This document shows positions 1 through 7,320 of a DNA stretch of 11,387 nt, piece by piece. The DNA comes from Alphaproteobacteria bacterium (GTDB taxonomy: Bacteria; Pseudomonadota; Alphaproteobacteria; Paracaedibacterales; CAIULA01), in assembly GCA_019751935.1 (NCBI GenBank), contig JAIEMR010000005.1, positions 1-11,387 on the forward strand, written 5' to 3'. A program made the translations under genes and the position numbers. Position 1 is the first letter of the stretch; the number at the start of each line of letters is the position of its first letter. Under the pieces are notes generated by a model that did no database searches, was not told the DNA's origin, and worked only from the letters and a program-made list of their open reading frames with translations.

Positions 1-1
1 A

Positions 2-484
2 AGGGTAGCAACAGATGCTGATCTTGATTTTACTGCCTTGAAAGAACAGAAAGAGAAAGCGCGAAAAGACTTAAATAAAAAAAGACCGAGAGATGCTGCA
101 CTTAAAGCAGAAAAAGAGCAGAAAGTACAAACATTGAGTGATGAGATAAGCTCTCTTGCCGCCTTAGAAAAGAAGCGCATGAATGGGAAAATGAAAAGCT
201 ATATTAAATACAAACTCGAGTTTCAAAGGGCCCCTGCTGCCCGAAAAAAGGAAATACTTACAGATTTTTATCTGACTAAACGGGAATGGTTCGATCCTTC
301 AGCAATTATGCATTTGGGCCCTCGTTTCGGTTTTAAAGCTAAGATATTTAGAAGGGATGACACCTCTCATTTACTAAATCTTTATGCTCAAACCCCTGAT
401 GCGGATATTGCTGACGATATTCCATGTCGTTTAGCTGTTTATGTAAATAATAATCATTACGATTTGCTGTATCCTTTTGATTAA
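2..484 (+). CDS. C-terminal part of a charged protein with OTU-protease-like end (5' partial)
   Basis: The reading frame is open to the left edge, so the gene begins before the window; the TTG at 38 is not a convincing start. The first ~60 visible residues are very rich in Lys, Glu, Ala and Arg, as in a coiled coil or linker. The last ~70 residues resemble the end of an OTU (ovarian tumour) cysteine protease: a hydrophobic strand leads into NNNHYDLLYP, where the His (codon 455-457) sits where the catalytic His of OTU deubiquitinases lies. The catalytic Cys would lie upstream of the window, so activity cannot be judged. OTU proteins in bacteria are often effectors acting on host ubiquitin; that role is only an inference here. 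The gene is separated from the next one by 141 bp and is probably not part of the operon. The coding call is firm; the OTU assignment is tentative. Confidence 0.6.
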   Translation, partial: RVATDADLDFTALKEQKEKARKDLNKKRPRDAALKAEKEQKVQTLSDEISSLAALEKKRMNGKMKSYIKYKLEFQRAPAARKKEILTDFYLTKREWFDPSAIMHLGPRFGFKAKIFRRDDTSHLLNLYAQTPDADIADDIPCRLAVYVNNNHYDLLYPFD

Positions 485-510
485 GATTTCAAAAATGAAT
501 CTGAAGAAAA

Positions 511-527
511 AACCCTTTAAAAGGGTT
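511..527. terminator. Short perfect inverted repeat, possible weak terminator
   Basis: AACCCTTT, one central A, then AAAGGGTT form a perfect inverted repeat that can fold as a 7-bp stem with a 3-nt loop, 27 bp after the stop of the upstream gene. On the + strand it is not followed by a T-run, so it is a poor intrinsic terminator. On the - strand it is followed by TTTTCTTC, which looks more terminator-like, although no - strand gene is seen. It may end the upstream transcript or be a protein site; this is uncertain. Confidence 0.3.
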
Positions 528-548
528 GTATTGAAAAAACAAATCTAA

Positions 549-625
549 TTCCTCTTCTTTGTATTCCTAAAGATCGTTACATTGCCGCGTACAAGGATTT
601 TATCACTGTAGAAATAAGGGAAAAG
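549..625 (+). promoter_or_regulatory. Presumed promoter and leader of the ten-gene operon
   Basis: This is the only non-coding stretch upstream of the long run of overlapping genes, so the operon promoter most likely lies here or in the few bases before it. No convincing pair of -35 and -10 boxes with 16-18 bp spacing is visible; TTGAAA (531-536), TTGTAT (559-564) and TTGCCG (582-587) are only isolated half-matches. An AAGGGA ribosome binding site (616-621) precedes the ATG at 626 by 4 nt. The location is inferred from gene layout. Confidence 0.3.
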
Positions 626-1561
626 ATGAAAACTCTCTTAGTAACGGGTTCTAAAGGGTTGATTGGATCAGCTCTCTCGGTGTGTTTGAATCAATTGGGT
701 TTTGTTTTTAAACCGTTTGATGTGCGTTTTGACCCAGGTCATTCAGGGGCTGGTGATATACGCGATAAAGACTCTGTCAGAAAAGCTGTTGAGGGATCCA
801 TTGGAATTATTCATCTTGCAGGAACTTCTCGTGTTATTTCAGGTGAAAAGGACCCTGAGTTATGTTGGGAGCAGAATGTTGAGGGGACTGAGAATGTTAT
901 TGAAGCTGCGCTGAATAGTCCCTTAAAACCTTGGGTGGTTTATGCCAGCAGTAGAGAGGTTTACGGTCAGCAAGATCTTCTCCCCGTGGCAGAGGATACG
1001 GTTTTAAGACCGATGAATGTGTATGCTTACTCTAAAGTTGCTGCTGAAAAGAGAATTAAAGACGCGCGTGAAGAGGGATTAATAACATCTATTCTTCGTT
1101 TTTCAAACGTCTTTGGAAGCCCGTTTGATCATGAGGATCGTGTTATTCCTGCTTTTTGCAGGGCAGCATTACTAGGAGAAAATCTCTACGTAGAAGGCGC
1201 AGAAAATACCTTCGATTTTACGTTTGTTGATGATGTTGTCAGAGGCATTGCTGCTGTTGTGGGTATTTTGACAAAATGCCCTCAGAATCTTCCGCCCATC
1301 CATTTTACAACGGGCAGAGGAATAACGCTGAAAGAAGCTGCTTCTATCATTACTGAAAGGGCTAAAAGTTTTTCTTTGGTAAAAGAGATGCCTCCTCGTT
1401 CATTTGATGTGAGCCGCTTTTATGGCAATCCTTCCAGAGCCAAGGAATTGTTGGGCTGGATGCCACAATTTTCTTTTGAAGAAGCGATTGATAGATTTTT
1501 ATTATCTCTTGAGAATCATTTAAGATTTCAGAACATTCTTCTTGATAGGTCAGCTGCATGA
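626..1561 (+). CDS. NAD-dependent epimerase/dehydratase, extended SDR family
   Basis: This 311-residue protein is a complete extended short-chain dehydrogenase/reductase of the nucleotide-sugar epimerase/dehydratase type. The N-terminal Rossmann motif is TGSKGLIG (7-14). GDIRD (44-48) and IIHLAGTS (61-68) are the adenine- and nicotinamide-side motifs. The catalytic Ser lies in YASSREVYG (106-114), and the YxxxK pair is Tyr133/Lys137. LRFSNVFG (157-164) and the C-terminal substrate half follow as in UDP-glucose 4-epimerase and GDP/dTDP-sugar dehydratases. Members act on nucleotide sugars in the cytosol; the exact sugar cannot be read from sequence. It opens the operon, with an AAGGGA ribosome binding site, and its stop overlaps the next start (ATGA). 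With the glycosyltransferase behind it, it likely supplies or modifies the activated sugar. Confidence 0.9.
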   Translation: MKTLLVTGSKGLIGSALSVCLNQLGFVFKPFDVRFDPGHSGAGDIRDKDSVRKAVEGSIGIIHLAGTSRVISGEKDPELCWEQNVEGTENVIEAALNSPLKPWVVYASSREVYGQQDLLPVAEDTVLRPMNVYAYSKVAAEKRIKDAREEGLITSILRFSNVFGSPFDHEDRVIPAFCRAALLGENLYVEGAENTFDFTFVDDVVRGIAAVVGILTKCPQNLPPIHFTTGRGITLKEAASIITERAKSFSLVKEMPPRSFDVSRFYGNPSRAKELLGWMPQFSFEEAIDRFLLSLENHLRFQNILLDRSAA

Positions 1562-2862
1562 AAATCTTAAAAGTTATTCACGGGTATCCTCCTGAATATA
1601 ACGCCGGGTCTGAGGTTTATAGCCAAACTCTTTGTCAATCTCTTGCAAAGTTCCATGAGGTTCATGTTTTCACAAGAGAAGAAAACCCATTTTTACCGGA
1701 TTATCATATTCGAGAAGTAAGATCTTTTCTTACAAAGCATATTATTAATATTCCGTTAGTGCGTCAGAGATATCGTTATCGTCATGAAGAAGTCGATTCA
1801 GTCTTTGATGGGCTCTTACAAAAATTAAAGCCAGATATTGTCCATATAGGACACCTGAATCACTTATCCACCTCTGTTTTAGAAAAAGCTCAAAAGAGAG
1901 GAATCCCAATAGTTTTCACGCTACATGATTATTGGCTGATTTGTCCAAGGGGACAATTCATTCAGAGAAACTCTCTAGAGCTTTGGCAGCATTGTGATGG
2001 ACAAGAAGATCAAAAATGCGCTGAAAAATGTTACTTAGGCTATTTCTCTGGCGAACCGTTAGAGCAAAAAATCGATGTGGATTATTGGACAGATTGGATA
2101 AAAAGGCGACGTCTTCATTTAGCGGAAATGATTCAGCATGTTGATCTTTTTATTGCGCCTTCCCAGTATCTTTTAGAACGGTTTCAACAGGATCTTAATA
2201 TCCCTTCATCCAAAATGACTTATTTGGACTATGGTTTTGATCTAGAGAGACTTCGAGGAAGAAAACGGGTTAAAGAAGATACCTTTGTTTTTGGCTATAT
2301 AGGAACGCATACACCCCAAAAAGGAATTCATCTTCTTATAGAAGCGTTTAGTAAGGTTAAGGGCGATTGCAAACTTAGGATCTGGGGCAGATCACGATCT
2401 GAAGTAACTCCAGGACTCAAACAAATGATTGCCTCGCTTCCTCTATCCGTTCAAAACAGAATTGAATGGCGTCCAGAATATTCCAATGATGATATTATTT
2501 CAGAGGTTTTTAATCATGTGGACGTCATTGTTATCCCCTCTATTTGGGTTGAAAATTCTCCTCTCGTTATCCATGAAGCACAGCAAGCTAGCGTTCCGGT
2601 TATAACAGCAGATAAGGGAGGAATGAAAGAATATGTGCAGCATGAGGTTAATGGGCTTTTATTTGCTTTTAGAGATTTAGAAAGCTTAGCCTTTCAAATG
2701 CAACGATTGCTTGATAATCCTGATCTTTTTCAAATGTTGAGCACGCGCCGTTATCTTTATTCTGCTGGGGAAGATATTCCTGACATCGAATTCCACGTTC
2801 AAGAGATTGAGACTCTTTATACGAATCTTTGCCTCAAAAAAGAAGGAAGGTCCTTATGCTAA
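1558..2862 (+). CDS. GT4-family glycosyltransferase
   Basis: This 434-residue protein has the two Rossmann-like lobes of GT-B retaining glycosyltransferases. The N-terminal lobe begins with HGYPPEYNAGSEVYS (8-22), the usual acceptor-side loop, and contains LHDYWLICPRG (122-132). This is followed by a Cys group (Cys129, 146, 154, 158) often seen in this GT4 subgroup and possibly metal-binding. The C-terminal lobe begins at FGYIGTHTPQKG (245-256). It carries the nucleotide-sugar EX7E motif at Glu332 and Glu340 within ENSPLVIHE, then GGMKEYV and NGLLF. It should transfer a sugar from an NDP-sugar to an unknown acceptor in the cytosol or at the inner membrane face; there is no signal peptide or membrane helix. 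ATG 1558 overlaps the epimerase stop, and a TAGG site lies 8 nt upstream. Donor and acceptor are unknown. Confidence 0.9.
   Translation: MKILKVIHGYPPEYNAGSEVYSQTLCQSLAKFHEVHVFTREENPFLPDYHIREVRSFLTKHIINIPLVRQRYRYRHEEVDSVFDGLLQKLKPDIVHIGHLNHLSTSVLEKAQKRGIPIVFTLHDYWLICPRGQFIQRNSLELWQHCDGQEDQKCAEKCYLGYFSGEPLEQKIDVDYWTDWIKRRRLHLAEMIQHVDLFIAPSQYLLERFQQDLNIPSSKMTYLDYGFDLERLRGRKRVKEDTFVFGYIGTHTPQKGIHLLIEAFSKVKGDCKLRIWGRSRSEVTPGLKQMIASLPLSVQNRIEWRPEYSNDDIISEVFNHVDVIVIPSIWVENSPLVIHEAQQASVPVITADKGGMKEYVQHEVNGLLFAFRDLESLAFQMQRLLDNPDLFQMLSTRRYLYSAGEDIPDIEFHVQEIETLYTNLCLKKEGRSLC
2842..2850 (+). promoter_or_regulatory. Strong ribosome binding site deciding the radical SAM start
   Basis: GAAGGAAGG lies inside the end of the glycosyltransferase gene, 5 nt before ATG 2856. 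It favours that ATG over the in-frame TTG at 2829, which has no Shine-Dalgarno sequence. The result is a 7-nt overlap between the two genes. Confidence 0.7.
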
Positions 2863-3908
2863 CAACAAAACCTGGGCCATGGCGGATTACATTTGATACA
2901 AACCCCGATGATTGTAATCTCCGTTGTATTATGTGTGAGGGGTTTTCGCCTCATAGCACCGTCAATGCAGATCGCGTTGTAGCAGGTGCACCTAGAAGGA
3001 GGATGAGCATTGATTTAATTCGGCAAATTCTTGAGGAATCTAAAGGATCTCCGCTAAAGGAAATTATTCCCTCTACTATGGGAGAGCCCCTTTTATATAA
3101 GCATTTTGAAGAGATTATTGAGCTGTGTCATGAATATCAAATAAAACTGAATCTAACAACCAACGGAACTTTTCCACGTAAAAGTGCAGAAGAATGGTCT
3201 AAGCTGCTGGTCCCTATTGCCTCTGACGTTAAGTTTTCTTGGAATGGAGCCACAAAAGAAACTCAAGAAAAGATAATGATTGGCTCACGCTGGGAAAAAG
3301 TTTTAGAAAACGTTAAAACTTTCATTAAGATTAGAGACGCTCATGCAGCTGAGGGAGGAAATCGTACCCGAGTAACCCTTCAATTAACTTTCTTAGAAAC
3401 GAATGTTGGTGAGCTTTCAGAGATTGTTAAGCTTGGTATTGATTTAGGCGTGGACCGAATTAAGGGACACCATCTTTGGGCGCATTTTAAGGAGATTAAA
3501 AACCTTTCGATGAGAAGAAACCCTGAAGCCATTCAAAGATGGAATGAAGCGGTTCGAAGAGTTTTTGAAGTTGTAAAAGATCATCATCTCCCTAACGGTA
3601 AACCTATTTTATTGGAAAATATTGGATTACTTGACGAGAATGCTGTGGTTGATATTGATCCGGAAGCAGTTTGTCCTTTTTTAGGAAAAGAGGCTTGGGT
3701 GAATACAGAAGGGAGATTTAGTCCCTGTTGCGCACCTGATAAGGAAAGACAAACCTTAGGAGAATTTGGCAACCTTTATAACACCACTCTAGAAGGTATC
3801 TGGCAAAGTGAAAGGTATCAAACTCTCCAAAAGACCTACAAAAATCATGCTTTATGTATTGGTTGCAATATGAGAAAGCCGATCACAGAAGATGTGATGG
3901 CATCATGA
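2856..3908 (+). CDS. Radical SAM enzyme with SPASM-like C-terminal cluster domain
   Basis: This is a 350-residue protein from ATG 2856. The radical SAM [4Fe-4S] motif CxxxCxxC is present as CNLRCIMC (Cys20, 24, 27), followed by a TMGEP loop (about 74-78), the usual GGEP/SAM-binding position, and TNGT (about 102-105). The C-terminal region has SPASM/twitch-type cysteines: Cys273 in VCPF, the pair Cys291-Cys292 in FSPCCAPD, and Cys334/Cys337 in CIGC. These likely bind one or more auxiliary Fe-S clusters. Related enzymes modify peptides, sugars and aminoglycosides (for example BtrN-type dehydrogenation, epimerisation). No RiPP precursor lies next to it, so a sugar or small-molecule substrate is more likely, but that is inference. 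It overlaps the gene before by 7 nt and the gene after by ATGA, so it is probably co-translated. Confidence 0.9.
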   Translation: MLTTKPGPWRITFDTNPDDCNLRCIMCEGFSPHSTVNADRVVAGAPRRRMSIDLIRQILEESKGSPLKEIIPSTMGEPLLYKHFEEIIELCHEYQIKLNLTTNGTFPRKSAEEWSKLLVPIASDVKFSWNGATKETQEKIMIGSRWEKVLENVKTFIKIRDAHAAEGGNRTRVTLQLTFLETNVGELSEIVKLGIDLGVDRIKGHHLWAHFKEIKNLSMRRNPEAIQRWNEAVRRVFEVVKDHHLPNGKPILLENIGLLDENAVVDIDPEAVCPFLGKEAWVNTEGRFSPCCAPDKERQTLGEFGNLYNTTLEGIWQSERYQTLQKTYKNHALCIGCNMRKPITEDVMAS

Positions 3909-5494
3909 CAGTGCCTTTATCTGAAATCTCAGTTTCGTCCTGTGAGACCTATCATCTTAAGGGAAAAAGTCTATTATACGGCAGAACATTTCTTAAAGTT
4001 TTAAAATACCACGAGCCTGGTTTTGCTCCTGTATTGGGCGATGATGGCGCTTATCATATTAATCTAGACGGAACTCCGGCTTATGAGTACCGATTTAAAA
4101 GAACATTTGGTTTTTATAACAACAAAGCCGGTGTTGAATCCTCTGAAGGATGGTTTCATATTCACGCCGATGGAACCGCTGTTTATTCAGAGAGATATGC
4201 TTGGGTTGGTAATTTTCAAGAGGAAATTTGCACCGTTCGAGATTTTAAAGGGTCTTATTTTCATATTGATAAAAAGGGCATTCCTTTATATCCAGATCGC
4301 TATGCCTATGTAGGTGATTTCAAAGATGGAATTGCAATAATTTGTGATGAACAGGAAGGGCACACGCACATTGACAGGGAAGGGAGGTTTATTCACTCCA
4401 AACGCTTTCGTCAGTTGGATATTTTTCACAAAGGGTTTGCGCGCGCTAAAGATGATAGAGGGTGGGGACATATCAACAAGACGGGTGATTTTATTTATGA
4501 AGCTCGTTACGTCAGTATTGAGCCTTTTTATAATGGATTGGCCTATGCAGAAGACAATAACGAAAGACTCCTGTTGATTAACGAAGTAGGAGAAATTATT
4601 AAGATTATTCGAGATGTTCACAATCACAGCAATGACTTGTCTGCAGATATGGTTGGCTTTTGGAAAACATGGACTCTTTATGCAGGTATTTCCTTAAAAA
4701 TTCCGGATGCTTTGCCGGCGGATTTAAAGCAGATTTCTGAGAGAACTAATATTTCTCCTTCTAAACTTAAGCGCCTTTTAAGGGCATTGTGGGAGTTGGA
4801 TGTTGTAAGGCCAGTTGATTTCGAAACTTGGGAATTAACCGAAAAAGGAAATCTTTTAAAACCAATAGAAACTTCTTTTTTAGCTGCCGCCGGATTGATG
4901 TGGGGGAAGGTTAATAAGGTTTGGGAAAATTTACCAGCGCTACTTCAAACAGCTGACGAAATTCACCATCCCTCTTTTAAAGAAGAGGAAACAGATGATA
5001 ATTGGATCAAGATTTACAACAGAGCGTTGGATGGATATGCAGAAAAAGATTTTAAGAATATAGCAGACTTTCCCTTTTGGAAGGATCATACCTTCCTTTT
5101 AGGCTTTGGTCGTTGTTCTTTGACAATTTTGCCTCTTCTTTTGGGAAGATATGACCATTTAAAAGTTCTTGAGAGTACTGAGTCTTTAAAAAAGGCTGAT
5201 GCAATTTTATTCCCGCGTTTTTTGCATTATTTTCCGGATGAGGAAGGTATATTCCGACTGAAAAACTCTAAAAAACAGCTGACCCAAAAGGGAGCTATTT
5301 ATATTTTCGAGATGTTCTTAGAAAACGATACCCCTATGGGAGGATTGTTTGATTTGAATATGTTAGCAGAAACAGGCGGCAAGGTTAGGTCATTGGAAGA
5401 GTGGCAAGATTTATTGCTTTCTTCAGGATTTGAATTAACAGACGTTCATAAAATCTCTCCTGCTTTGAGTGTTTTAAAAGGAATTGCTTTATGA
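3905..5494 (+). CDS. WG-repeat protein fused to a degenerate O-methyltransferase domain
   Basis: ATG 3905 overlaps the radical SAM stop (ATGA); a longer frame from ATG 3854 lies inside that gene and is less likely. The protein has 529 residues. Residues ~50-235 hold five WG (KWG-type) repeats of 34-35 residues plus a partial sixth. Each starts near F/G-H-I-x-x-x-G, with Tyr-x-x-Arg-Tyr/Phe about ten residues further on (starts near 50, 84, 119, 154, 188, 222). Residues ~245-318 resemble the winged-helix dimerisation domain of family-2 O-methyltransferases. Residues ~395-529 resemble their catalytic domain, with LHYFPDEE (440-447) and the LxEWQDLLLSSGF end conserved. However, the SAM-binding glycine motif reads LLGFGRCS (398-405), and only ~27 residues separate it from the ADAILFPRFLH segment, far fewer than usual. 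It therefore looks like a pseudo-methyltransferase, perhaps a scaffold or binding protein. No frameshift is seen. Confidence 0.8.
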   Translation: MTVPLSEISVSSCETYHLKGKSLLYGRTFLKVLKYHEPGFAPVLGDDGAYHINLDGTPAYEYRFKRTFGFYNNKAGVESSEGWFHIHADGTAVYSERYAWVGNFQEEICTVRDFKGSYFHIDKKGIPLYPDRYAYVGDFKDGIAIICDEQEGHTHIDREGRFIHSKRFRQLDIFHKGFARAKDDRGWGHINKTGDFIYEARYVSIEPFYNGLAYAEDNNERLLLINEVGEIIKIIRDVHNHSNDLSADMVGFWKTWTLYAGISLKIPDALPADLKQISERTNISPSKLKRLLRALWELDVVRPVDFETWELTEKGNLLKPIETSFLAAAGLMWGKVNKVWENLPALLQTADEIHHPSFKEEETDDNWIKIYNRALDGYAEKDFKNIADFPFWKDHTFLLGFGRCSLTILPLLLGRYDHLKVLESTESLKKADAILFPRFLHYFPDEEGIFRLKNSKKQLTQKGAIYIFEMFLENDTPMGGLFDLNMLAETGGKVRSLEEWQDLLLSSGFELTDVHKISPALSVLKGIAL

Positions 5495-6480
5495 GTGAAT
5501 GTCCAGCAACTCTTTTAAAAGAAGAAGGCTATGTCCAAATAGAATCATTCCAAGATAGACATCTTATGGAAGATTGGATAAAGACAATTCGATTTCGTCT
5601 TCATCAATGCGCTCAGGATTTATCTTGCACCTATCAAGACTATCTTCAAGTAGCTAGCAGGTGGGTTGCCCCTTCTCCTGTAACAGAAGGTTTGGAAGGA
5701 TTAGTCGATAGCTTAAAGACTTTTTTAGAAGAGTTAATGGAAGATGCTTGTGAGCTTATCAAATTTAATATTATTTCTAAAACACCTTTTTCTCCTGAAA
5801 CGTTACCTTTTCATCAGGACATTGCTTATTCTCCAGAATCTCCTTATCAATTTTCAGCCTGGTTAGCGTTGACAGATGCACCCTTAGAATCCGGACCCAT
5901 GGAGGTGATTGCGAGCAGTCACAAAGGTTCTATTGCTCCAGCCGTTGATTTTTGGGACCCTGAGTTTAAAGACAAAGTCTCTTTGAAAAAAGAGGGAAGG
6001 AGAAAACTGCCGGTTAAGGCTGGCGATCTCATCCTTTTTGATTCTCGTCTGTGGCACGGTAGTGGAAAGAATGAATCTTGTCACGAAAGGTTTGCTTTGG
6101 TGACTCGATGGAAAACAAGCGGTTACGTCTCACCTTCGATTCCTGCTCCTGAACCTCGCCCTTTTGGGATGTGGACTTGCCAGAAAGAAACTGAGGAAAT
6201 CTTAACAAACGGGCTTTGGACATTCTTTAAAGAAACGCCCACAACTTATAGAGAAAGTCTTAAGAAATGGGAGAATCTTTTAGGAAACACTACATTTCCT
6301 TTTCTTGAAGACTCCAAAAAAGCCCAAGAGAGCGTAAAACGTGTTTTTTTATTAAATGAAGCTCACCATACCCATAACGGCGGCGATACCCAAGGGGTTT
6401 TGTATGCTAGGCTTTGGAAACATCTTCTGAGTCCACTTTCTTTACACTTATGTCAACTAGGGAAAAATTTAAATGATTGA
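5491..6480 (+). CDS. Phytanoyl-CoA dioxygenase (PhyH)-family Fe(II)/2-oxoglutarate oxygenase, copy 1
   Basis: This 329-residue protein has a double-stranded beta-helix oxygenase core. The iron ligands are visible: His108 and Asp110 in FHQD, and the distal His189 in RLWHGSG. The 2-oxoglutarate-binding Arg is probably Arg200 (HERFAL) or Arg206. AWLALTDAPLESGPMEVI (123-140) and AGDLILFDSRLWHG (177-190) are typical PhyH segments. The ~100 residues after the core are not usual for the family and are unassigned. The enzyme should hydroxylate, or otherwise oxidise, a C-H bond of a small metabolite in the cytosol, using O2, Fe(II) and 2-oxoglutarate. The substrate is unknown. ATG 5491 overlaps the upstream stop (ATGA), with AAGGA 8 nt before it. 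Confidence 0.88.
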   Translation: MSECPATLLKEEGYVQIESFQDRHLMEDWIKTIRFRLHQCAQDLSCTYQDYLQVASRWVAPSPVTEGLEGLVDSLKTFLEELMEDACELIKFNIISKTPFSPETLPFHQDIAYSPESPYQFSAWLALTDAPLESGPMEVIASSHKGSIAPAVDFWDPEFKDKVSLKKEGRRKLPVKAGDLILFDSRLWHGSGKNESCHERFALVTRWKTSGYVSPSIPAPEPRPFGMWTCQKETEEILTNGLWTFFKETPTTYRESLKKWENLLGNTTFPFLEDSKKAQESVKRVFLLNEAHHTHNGGDTQGVLYARLWKHLLSPLSLHLCQLGKNLND

Positions 6481-7312
6481 TTCTACAGTAAAGAAAACTT
6501 TTCAAGAGCAGGGGTATTGTGTTTTTAAAAACGCATTCTCTCGAGAAGAGATAAAGGAGCTTGTAAAAGCGACCGATAAAGCTTTGACTCTTCCTAAAAA
6601 TGTTGATGATTTATTGACTATTAATAAAACCCAGCATGTTCACAAAATTCTTTATATGTTTGAGAAAGATGAGGCTTTTCTCAAAGCTTTGGTTCATCCC
6701 TCTATTTTAAAAATCCTCTCTTCTTTATCTGAAACCCCAGAACGAATTGTTCCAACGTGGGAAGATATGCTTATTAAGATTCCTTATGAGGGAGTTCCAG
6801 TAACAGTCCATCAAGACTTGGCTTTACAATCTGTTAATCATGAGATATTTAGCCTTGGAATTTATCTGCATGATTCAAAGCCAAACCCTGTTTATTACTT
6901 ACCAAAGAGCCATAAACTAGGGCCATTAACAAAAGATGAAATTTATCAAGTTTATGAAGAGCAAAAGGATGACTTTGTTCCCCTCTACGCTGATCCTGGA
7001 GATATTATCATTCATAATGTTAAAACTGTTCATTACTCTGAAGAAAATAAAAGCTCCTCACCGCGTTATACATGGTATCTGGAATTTAGAACTCTCGACC
7101 AGCTTCGCTTTGATAGTCCGTGGGATGAGGATTGGATTCTTTCAAGGCGTGCAATATGGGTTTCGGCATTAAAGCAGCATGCACCAGATATGAGTCATTG
7201 GATAGAAGATGAAGAAAATTTAAAGGATTATTTGAATCCCCTTAACCTTAGGGTGAGTCATACGAACGATCATATTAACTACGATCAAACCAATCCTTAT
7301 AATCATTTTTGA
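6473..7312 (+). CDS. PhyH-family Fe(II)/2-oxoglutarate oxygenase, copy 2
   Basis: This is a second, clearly different PhyH-type protein of 279 residues. It starts with the common FQEQGYCVFKNAFS segment (10-23). The iron triad is His113 and Asp115 (VHQDLAL) and His187 (KTVHYSEEN); Arg198 (SPRYTW) is the likely 2-oxoglutarate ligand. GIYLHD and YYLPKSHKLG (141-150) match the family's central strands. It shares only short motifs with copy 1, so the two are not a recent duplication and probably act on different steps or substrates of one pathway. The start overlaps the end of copy 1 by 8 nt, and TAGGGA lies 9 nt upstream. The substrate is unknown. An intact metal site argues for an active oxygenase. 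Confidence 0.88.
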   Translation: MIDSTVKKTFQEQGYCVFKNAFSREEIKELVKATDKALTLPKNVDDLLTINKTQHVHKILYMFEKDEAFLKALVHPSILKILSSLSETPERIVPTWEDMLIKIPYEGVPVTVHQDLALQSVNHEIFSLGIYLHDSKPNPVYYLPKSHKLGPLTKDEIYQVYEEQKDDFVPLYADPGDIIIHNVKTVHYSEENKSSSPRYTWYLEFRTLDQLRFDSPWDEDWILSRRAIWVSALKQHAPDMSHWIEDEENLKDYLNPLNLRVSHTNDHINYDQTNPYNHF

Positions 7313-7320
7313 TAACCAAC

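Noticed and set aside
2829..2855. TTG start extending the radical SAM protein by 9 residues
   Set aside because: It has no ribosome binding site, while ATG 2856 has GAAGGAAGG 5 nt upstream.
3854..3904. Possible 17-residue N-terminal extension of the WG-repeat protein from ATG 3854
   Set aside because: It lies wholly inside the radical SAM gene and encodes the same bases as its CxxC end in another frame; ATG 3905 overlaps the stop in the ATGA style used throughout the operon.
4052..4608. WG repeats considered as a DNA tandem repeat or CRISPR-like array
   Set aside because: The ~100-bp periodicity is in the protein sequence only; the nucleotide units differ too much for a recent tandem duplication, and there are no constant direct repeats with spacers.
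4286..4627. 113-codon open frame on the minus strand inside the WG-repeat gene
   Set aside because: It is antisense to a well-supported repeat protein, shows no recognisable domain, and has no promoter or context of its own.
7309..7320. TTG start extending the aldolase copy 1 by 4 residues
   Set aside because: The family begins at MIDLRSDT, which matches ATG 7321; the TTG has no ribosome binding site either.
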